Of a stretch of 64,000 nt of DNA, positions 60,063 through 64,000 are shown piece by piece. The DNA is from Deltaproteobacteria bacterium (GTDB lineage: Bacteria > Myxococcota_A > UBA9042 > PHBI01), in the NCBI GenBank assembly GCA_020632715.1, contig JACKFA010000003.1, forward strand, positions 1,173,664 through 1,237,663, in the 5' to 3' direction. Under the pieces are notes generated by a model. It did not search any database. It had not been told where the DNA came from and saw only the letters and a list, made by a program, of their open reading frames with translations. Numbering within the stretch: position 1 is the stretch's first letter; each line of letters opens with the position of its first letter. The translations under genes and the position numbers were made by a program.

Positions 60063-61205
60063 ATGGTCGACTTCCGCCTCAGCGAGGAGCAGGAGCTCCT
60101 GAGACAGCTCGCGCGCGACTTCGCGAAGACCGAGATCATGCCGGCCGCGGCGCACCACGACGAGACGGGCGAGTTCCCGACCGAGATCGTGAAGAAGGCG
60201 TGGGAGGCGGGCCTCCTCAACACGAAGATCCCGGAGGCCTACGGCGGCCTCGGGCTCGGCGTCTTCGAGAGCTGCATCATCGCCGAGGAGCTCGGCTACG
60301 GCTGCACCGGCATCACGACGGCCATCGAGGCGAACAACCTCGCCGAGGCGCCGCTCATCGTCGCCGCGAGCGACTCGGTGAAGAAGCGCTTCCTCGCGCC
60401 GATGACCGAGTCGTTCCAGATGGCGGCGTACTGCGTGACGGAGCCGGGCGCGGGCTCGGACGTCGCCGGCGTGAAGACGACCGCCGTCAAGAAGGGCGAC
60501 AAGTACGTGCTGAACGGCACGAAGCAGTGGATCACGAACGCCGCCAAGGCCGACTGGTACTTCGTCCTCGCGAAGACCGACCCGGAGGCCGGGCACCGCG
60601 GGATGACGGGCTTCGTCGTGCCGCGCGACTCGCCGGGCGTGTCGGTCGGGCGGAAGGAGAAGAACATGGGCCAGCGCGCGAGCGACACGCGCCAGGTCGT
60701 GTTCGAGGACGTCGAGGTGCCCGCGGACAACGTCGTCGGCGAGGTCGGGCACGGCTTCAAGGTCGCGATGGCGGCGTTCGACGTGACGCGGCCGATGGTC
60801 GCCGCGGCGGCGGTCGGGCTCGCGCGGCGCGCCATGGACGAGTCCATCGCGTACGCGAAGGAGCGCAAGACCTTCGGCCGGCCGATCGCGAACCACCAGG
60901 CGATCGCCTTCATGATCGCGGACATGGCGACGTCGGTCGAGGCCGCGCAGATGCTGGTCTGGAAGTCGGCGCTCCTCTACGACCAGGGCAAGCGCAACAG
61001 CCTCTTCGCGGCGCACGCCAAGCGCTTCGCCGCCGACGAGGCGATGCGCATCGCGACGGACGCCGTGCAGGTCTTCGGCGGCTACGGCTTCAACACCGAG
61101 TACCCGGTCGAGAAGCTCATGCGCGACGCGAAGATCTTCCAGATCTACGAGGGCACGAGCCAGATCCAGCGGCTCATCATCAGCCGCCACGTCCTCGGCG
61201 AGTAG
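60063..61205 (+). CDS. Medium/short-chain-type acyl-CoA dehydrogenase
   Basis: A 380-residue FAD-dependent acyl-CoA dehydrogenase, the normal length for the family. It acts in the first step of fatty-acid beta-oxidation or in branched-chain amino acid breakdown. Signatures are AYCVTEPGAGSDVAG, GTKQWITNA, FDVTRPMVAAAAVGLARRAM, RKTFGRPIANHQA and FGGYGFNTEYPVEKLMRD. The catalytic Glu is in the IYEGTSQIQRLII region (~364). The overall sequence style is that of the ACADM branch. Both flanks have terminator hairpins, so it is probably transcribed alone. Confidence 0.94.
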   Translation: MVDFRLSEEQELLRQLARDFAKTEIMPAAAHHDETGEFPTEIVKKAWEAGLLNTKIPEAYGGLGLGVFESCIIAEELGYGCTGITTAIEANNLAEAPLIVAASDSVKKRFLAPMTESFQMAAYCVTEPGAGSDVAGVKTTAVKKGDKYVLNGTKQWITNAAKADWYFVLAKTDPEAGHRGMTGFVVPRDSPGVSVGRKEKNMGQRASDTRQVVFEDVEVPADNVVGEVGHGFKVAMAAFDVTRPMVAAAAVGLARRAMDESIAYAKERKTFGRPIANHQAIAFMIADMATSVEAAQMLVWKSALLYDQGKRNSLFAAHAKRFAADEAMRIATDAVQVFGGYGFNTEYPVEKLMRDAKIFQIYEGTSQIQRLIISRHVLGE

Positions 61206-61229
61206 CGCGCGAGCGGGACCGTCCGGGCG

Positions 61230-61257
61230 AGGCCCGGTCGCGCGCGCGGCCGGGCCT
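61230..61257 (+). terminator. Hairpin terminator after the acyl-CoA dehydrogenase
   Basis: AGGCCCGG (61230-61237) pairs with CCGGGCCT (61250-61257) across a 12-base GC loop, 25 bases after the stop. It is followed by TCGTCGTCTCT. Confidence 0.65.
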
Positions 61258-61318
61258 TCGTCGTCTCTGGCTCTCGCGTGGGTTTGCGCCGCCGCGCCGC
61301 GCGGGCGAAGGTCTCGAC

Positions 61319-62014
61319 ATGCTCTCCTTCGCGCGGCTCGCGGCCGCTCCGCTCGCGCTCGGCGTCGCCCTCGCGGCGTCCGGCGCCCTCCCCGCCCGCG
61401 CCGGCGCCGACGACGCGCCCGCCCCCGTCCCGAGCCTCGAGCTCGCGCTCTTCCCCGTGCTCACGATGCAGCAGATCGAGGGCCCGAACCGGGACGACCT
61501 CATCACCCTCGGCGCCGGCCTCGCGACGATGCTCGCGGCGGACGTCCGCCTCTGGGGCTGGTTCGAGCCCGGCGTGACCGTGCAGCTCGACGTCGGGAGC
61601 TCGCGCCGCGCGAGCTACGAGCGGCCGGGTGCGGACGGCGTCGCCGCCGAGGCCGCCGTCGTCGAGGGCACCTACTGGGAGCTCTGGCTCACGCTCATGC
61701 TGCGGGCGCGCCTCGGCGAGCACGTGTTCGTCGAGCTCGGCTGGGCGCCGCTCATCCTCCGCGACGACGCGGCGCGCGGCGACCTCCCCAACACCCGCGG
61801 CGAGACCGACGGCGTCTTCGTCGGGAGCCGCTCGGTCGCGTGGACGCTCGGCGTCGGAGCGCGCGTCCCCCTCGCGGCCGACCTCGACCTCACGCTCCGC
61901 CTGCAGGGCCGGATCCGCTACCTCGTCGCGCGCGGCGGCGAGCCCCTCGCGGACGACGAGGAGACCGGGCAGATCCTCCTCTGGCCCTACATCGGGCTCC
62001 GCTACGCGCTCTGA
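61319..62014 (+). CDS. Predicted outer-membrane beta-barrel protein
   Basis: A 231-residue exported protein with a signal peptide ending LPARAGA (~28-30). The mature part alternates hydrophobic and polar residues in strand-like stretches (YWELWLTLMLRARL, HVFVELGWAPLIL, VAWTLGVGARVPL, LTLRLQGRIRYLV). It closes with LWPYIGLRYAL, a C-terminal aromatic/Leu signature common in outer-membrane barrels. About eight strands would fit. No family was recognised and the function is unknown. Confidence 0.65.
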   Translation: MLSFARLAAAPLALGVALAASGALPARAGADDAPAPVPSLELALFPVLTMQQIEGPNRDDLITLGAGLATMLAADVRLWGWFEPGVTVQLDVGSSRRASYERPGADGVAAEAAVVEGTYWELWLTLMLRARLGEHVFVELGWAPLILRDDAARGDLPNTRGETDGVFVGSRSVAWTLGVGARVPLAADLDLTLRLQGRIRYLVARGGEPLADDEETGQILLWPYIGLRYAL

Positions 62015-62106
62015 TGGGGCGGTCGCGCGAGAACGCGCGGCGGCGCCTTCCCTTCGCCGGGCCTTCGGGCCATGCTCCGCCGGCCGAATGACCGGCAGGA
62101 GGGGAC

Positions 62107-62472
62107 ATGAGCGAGCACGGACACGACCCAGGGCACGACGAGCAGGACACCGAGGGCCTCGAGTCCCTCCTCGAGGCGCGCGCGATCCTCGTCGACGCCC
62201 TCGACGCCATCGCCGAGGCGGCCTACGTCATCGGCGAGCCGCGCGGCCTCCTGCCGCACGACGAGGACGGGGACGTCGCGTTCGACCACGAGGACCTGCG
62301 GAAGACCGGCCACGCCACGCTGCACGCGCTCGCCGCCGTCGCCGACGCCATCTACGCGACGCTCGACACGCTCCCGCTCGACCCGGACGAGGACGAGGAC
62401 GAGGACGAGGACGGCGACGACGACGAGCTCGACGGCGAGGACGCCGACGAGGGCGCCGAAGACGACGACTGA
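62107..62472 (+). CDS. Small acidic hypothetical protein
   Basis: A 121-residue protein with a His/Asp-rich N-terminus (MSEHGHDPGHDEQD), a helical core (LEARAILVDALDAIAEAAYV) and an extremely acidic C-terminus made almost entirely of D, E and G. A GGCAGGAGGGGAC ribosome-binding region precedes the ATG. It is convergent with the LysR gene, with a two-base gap. The acidic, His-bearing ends could bind divalent metals, but no family is recognised. Confidence 0.65.
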   Translation: MSEHGHDPGHDEQDTEGLESLLEARAILVDALDAIAEAAYVIGEPRGLLPHDEDGDVAFDHEDLRKTGHATLHALAAVADAIYATLDTLPLDPDEDEDEDEDGDDDELDGEDADEGAEDDD

Positions 62473-62474
62473 CG

Positions 62475-63431
62475 TCACCCGGCGCGCTCGTCCGCGGGCT
62501 CCGGCGCGAAGAGCTGGGTCCGCGCGCGCTCCGTGAGGCGCCGGATCGCGGGGTGCTCGAGGCGCCGCTTCGACGTCACCACGTAGTAGCGCTCCTTCAC
62601 GCCCGCCGCGCGCCCGATGGGCTCGACGCCGTACTGCGAGGCGATCTCCCCGGCGAGCGCGGCCGACCCCGGGAAGACCCCGAGCCCCTCCTGGGCGAAG
62701 ACCTTCATGAGCGCGCTGTCGTCGAACTCGGCGACGACGCGCGGCCGCACGGAGACCCGCTCGAACCAGCCGTCGAGCGTCAGGCGCACGGCGGCCCCCG
62801 TCGTCGGCAGGAGCAGCGGCGCCCCGTCGAGGGAGCCCGGGAAGCCGACGCGGAGGCGCGCCGCGTCGCGCGCGGGCGCGAAGAGCTCGACCTCCGTCTC
62901 GCCGAGCAGGTGGTTGAAGACCCGCACGCCCGCCCCCTGCGGCGCCGGGGCGTCGAGGAGCGCCGCGTCCATCCGGTGGGCGGCGAGCTCCGCGACGAGC
63001 CCGTCGGCGTGGTCCTCCTTGCAGACGAGGTGGACGGGATGCGCGTCCGCGCCGTCGCCCTCGGCCCCCTCCGCGGCCGCGAGGACGGGCGCGAGGAGCT
63101 CCTTCGCCACGAGCTTCGGCACGACCTCGGCGATCCCGACCACGAGCTTCCGCGGGCGCCCGCGGAGGCGCCCCTTCACGGCGTGCTGGAGGTCCTGCCC
63201 GAGCGTGAAGATGTCGTCGGCGTAGCCGTAGACGACGCGCCCGACCTCGTTCAGCTCGAGGCGGCGCCCGCGCTTCCGGAAGAGCTTCTCGCCGAACGCG
63301 TCCTCGAGCTGACGGATCTGCCCGGAGAGGGTCTGCGGCGCGACGCGGAGCTTCTCGCTCGCCCCCTTGAGGCCGCCCTCGCGGGCGACGGTCCAGAAGT
63401 AGAGCAGGTGGTGGTAGTTGAGCCAGTCCAT
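62475..63431 (-). CDS. LysR-family regulator of the NhaR type
   Basis: A 318-residue transcription factor. Residues 1-60 are the winged helix-turn-helix: MDWLNYHHLLYFWTVAREGG, LRVAPQTLSGQIRQLEDAFG and FRKRGRRLELNEVG. The rest is a periplasmic-binding-like effector domain. The NYHHLLYFWTVAREG opening is typical of the NhaR branch, which answers to Na+ or alkaline stress in E. coli; the effector here is unknown. The ATG at 63431 was chosen because the HTH begins there. The gene is divergent from the HPF-like gene across a palindrome-bearing gap, so it may regulate that gene and itself. Confidence 0.88.
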   Translation of the reverse strand: MDWLNYHHLLYFWTVAREGGLKGASEKLRVAPQTLSGQIRQLEDAFGEKLFRKRGRRLELNEVGRVVYGYADDIFTLGQDLQHAVKGRLRGRPRKLVVGIAEVVPKLVAKELLAPVLAAAEGAEGDGADAHPVHLVCKEDHADGLVAELAAHRMDAALLDAPAPQGAGVRVFNHLLGETEVELFAPARDAARLRVGFPGSLDGAPLLLPTTGAAVRLTLDGWFERVSVRPRVVAEFDDSALMKVFAQEGLGVFPGSAALAGEIASQYGVEPIGRAAGVKERYYVVTSKRRLEHPAIRRLTERARTQLFAPEPADERAG

Positions 63432-63480
63432 CGCGCGCTCGCTTGCAGGGCTGACGCGCGCCGCGCGGGCGCGCCCACAC

Positions 63481-63523
63481 ACTTCGAGTATCCCGAAGTA
63501 TAGCGCTCATACTATCTGATAGT
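63481..63523. promoter_or_regulatory. Two inverted repeats in the LysR/HPF divergent gap
   Basis: ACTTCG (63481-63486) with CGAAGT (63494-63499), and ACTATC-T-GATAGT (63511-63523), are two perfect 6-bp-arm inverted repeats in an unusually AT-rich patch. LysR proteins bind dyads of this sort near their own divergent promoter. A -10-like TACTAT (63510-63515) overlaps the second dyad. Confidence 0.55.
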
Positions 63524-63598
63524 CCCCCTGGAACGCGACCCTTAGGGTGGAGAGCCTGGAGCCCCGCTCCTGCCAACCGCTCGAAGGAGGTCGTCCCG

Positions 63599-63937
63599 AT
63601 GATGGAGCTTCACGTCTACGCCCCGGGACCGGTCGACGCCGGTCTCCTGCGGGATCACGTCGTCCGCCGCGCGCACAGCACGCTCGCCCGCTTCACCGAC
63701 GCCATCCGCCGCCTCTCCGTCCGCCTCGAGGACGAGAACGGCCCGCGCGGCGGCGTCGACAAGCGCTGCCAGGTCGAGATCGTCGGCCCGGACCTCGCGA
63801 CCGTCGTCGTCGAGGCGCGCGCCGACGCCTGGAACCGCGCCATCGAGCGGGCGCTCGCGAGCGCGCGCCGCGCGGTCCGCCGACGCCTCGCCCGCGGTCG
63901 CGCCCTCACGCGCGGCCCGCTCCCGCTCCCGGAGTAG
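63599..63937 (+). CDS. HPF/RaiA-like ribosome-associated protein
   Basis: A 112-residue protein resembling the hibernation-promoting factor/RaiA (sigma-54 modulation) fold. It has a first strand LHVYAPG, helix HVVRRAHSTLARFTDAIRR, and strand pair LSVRLEDENGPRGGVDKRC and QVEIVGPDLATVVVEA, then a helix and a basic Arg-rich tail. Members bind the 30S subunit and damp translation in stationary phase or stress. A strong GAAGGAGGT (63582-63590) lies eight bases before the ATG. No further gene is visible in the last 63 bases of the window. Confidence 0.8.
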   Translation: MMELHVYAPGPVDAGLLRDHVVRRAHSTLARFTDAIRRLSVRLEDENGPRGGVDKRCQVEIVGPDLATVVVEARADAWNRAIERALASARRAVRRRLARGRALTRGPLPLPE

Positions 63938-64000
63938 CGCCCGCCGCGTCCCCCGGTCGGCGGCGTCGCGGTAGGCCTTGACCTAGCAGCGCTCGGGGAG

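Noticed and set aside
1..64000. tRNA, rRNA, transposase, integrase, plasmid origin or phage genes
   Set aside because: Looked for on both strands by characteristic motifs and none was recognised; small ncRNAs cannot be excluded by eye.

Overview
The window is a stretch of a very GC-rich genome in which almost every codon ends in G or C. The gene content points to the Myxococcota (the former deltaproteobacterial myxobacteria and relatives). The signs are giant secreted proteins built from 'Myxococcus cysteine-rich' CGDG...CDDG repeats and MopE-type metal-binding motifs, a Cys-containing MYXO-CTERM-like tail, a eukaryote-like Ser/Thr kinase, and many lipoproteins. No rRNA, tRNA, CRISPR array, transposase or phage gene was seen.

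Layout. 1-5.05 kb: a tightly overlapping group of unrecognised helical-repeat proteins. The second ORF ends on a textbook -1 slippery site (A9G), and the following coding region has no convincing start and carries two further frame changes. 5.2-7.8 kb: an APC permease translationally coupled (TTGA) to a Tat-exported hydrolase. 7.7-11.3 kb (minus strand): a CPBP intramembrane protease followed by lutA (frameshifted), lutB and lutC, all overlapping. 11.4-14.5 kb: a copper monooxygenase-like lipoprotein, a CxxC-cluster (YkgJ) protein, and a NamZ-type exo-N-acetylmuramidase.

14.6-41.9 kb: the dominant feature is two tandem giant genes of about 4,804 and 4,231 codons. They overlap by GTGA and share one predicted promoter. 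Both encode signal peptide, distinct N-terminal domains (propellers and GEVED domains in the first; three ~404-residue beta-helix repeats in the second), then a paralogous tail of Cys-rich repeats, DUF11, MopE-like modules, a lamin-tail-like domain, a PPC-like domain, a long Asp-rich calcium-repeat stalk, and an xNVFSCSG-TM-Arg C-terminus. They look like a co-expressed pair of envelope-anchored surface proteins.

42-64 kb: mostly house-keeping and stress genes. These are a redoxin lipoprotein, a Ser/Thr kinase, infA, a DsbA-like lipoprotein, an SDR lacking its catalytic Ser next to a PP2C-cNMP-binding fusion, a lipoprotein with a degenerate caspase-like fold plus Cys-rich repeats, Bcp peroxiredoxin, a phosphoesterase, two acyl-CoA dehydrogenases, a cysteine desulfurase divergent from Mrp, a FAH-family hydrolase, YgfZ, a small CxxCH protein, an outer-membrane barrel candidate, and a LysR regulator divergent from an HPF/RaiA-like protein. 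Three related CCACGGAG-type inverted-repeat elements lie between genes at 12.5 kb and 56.9-57.3 kb.
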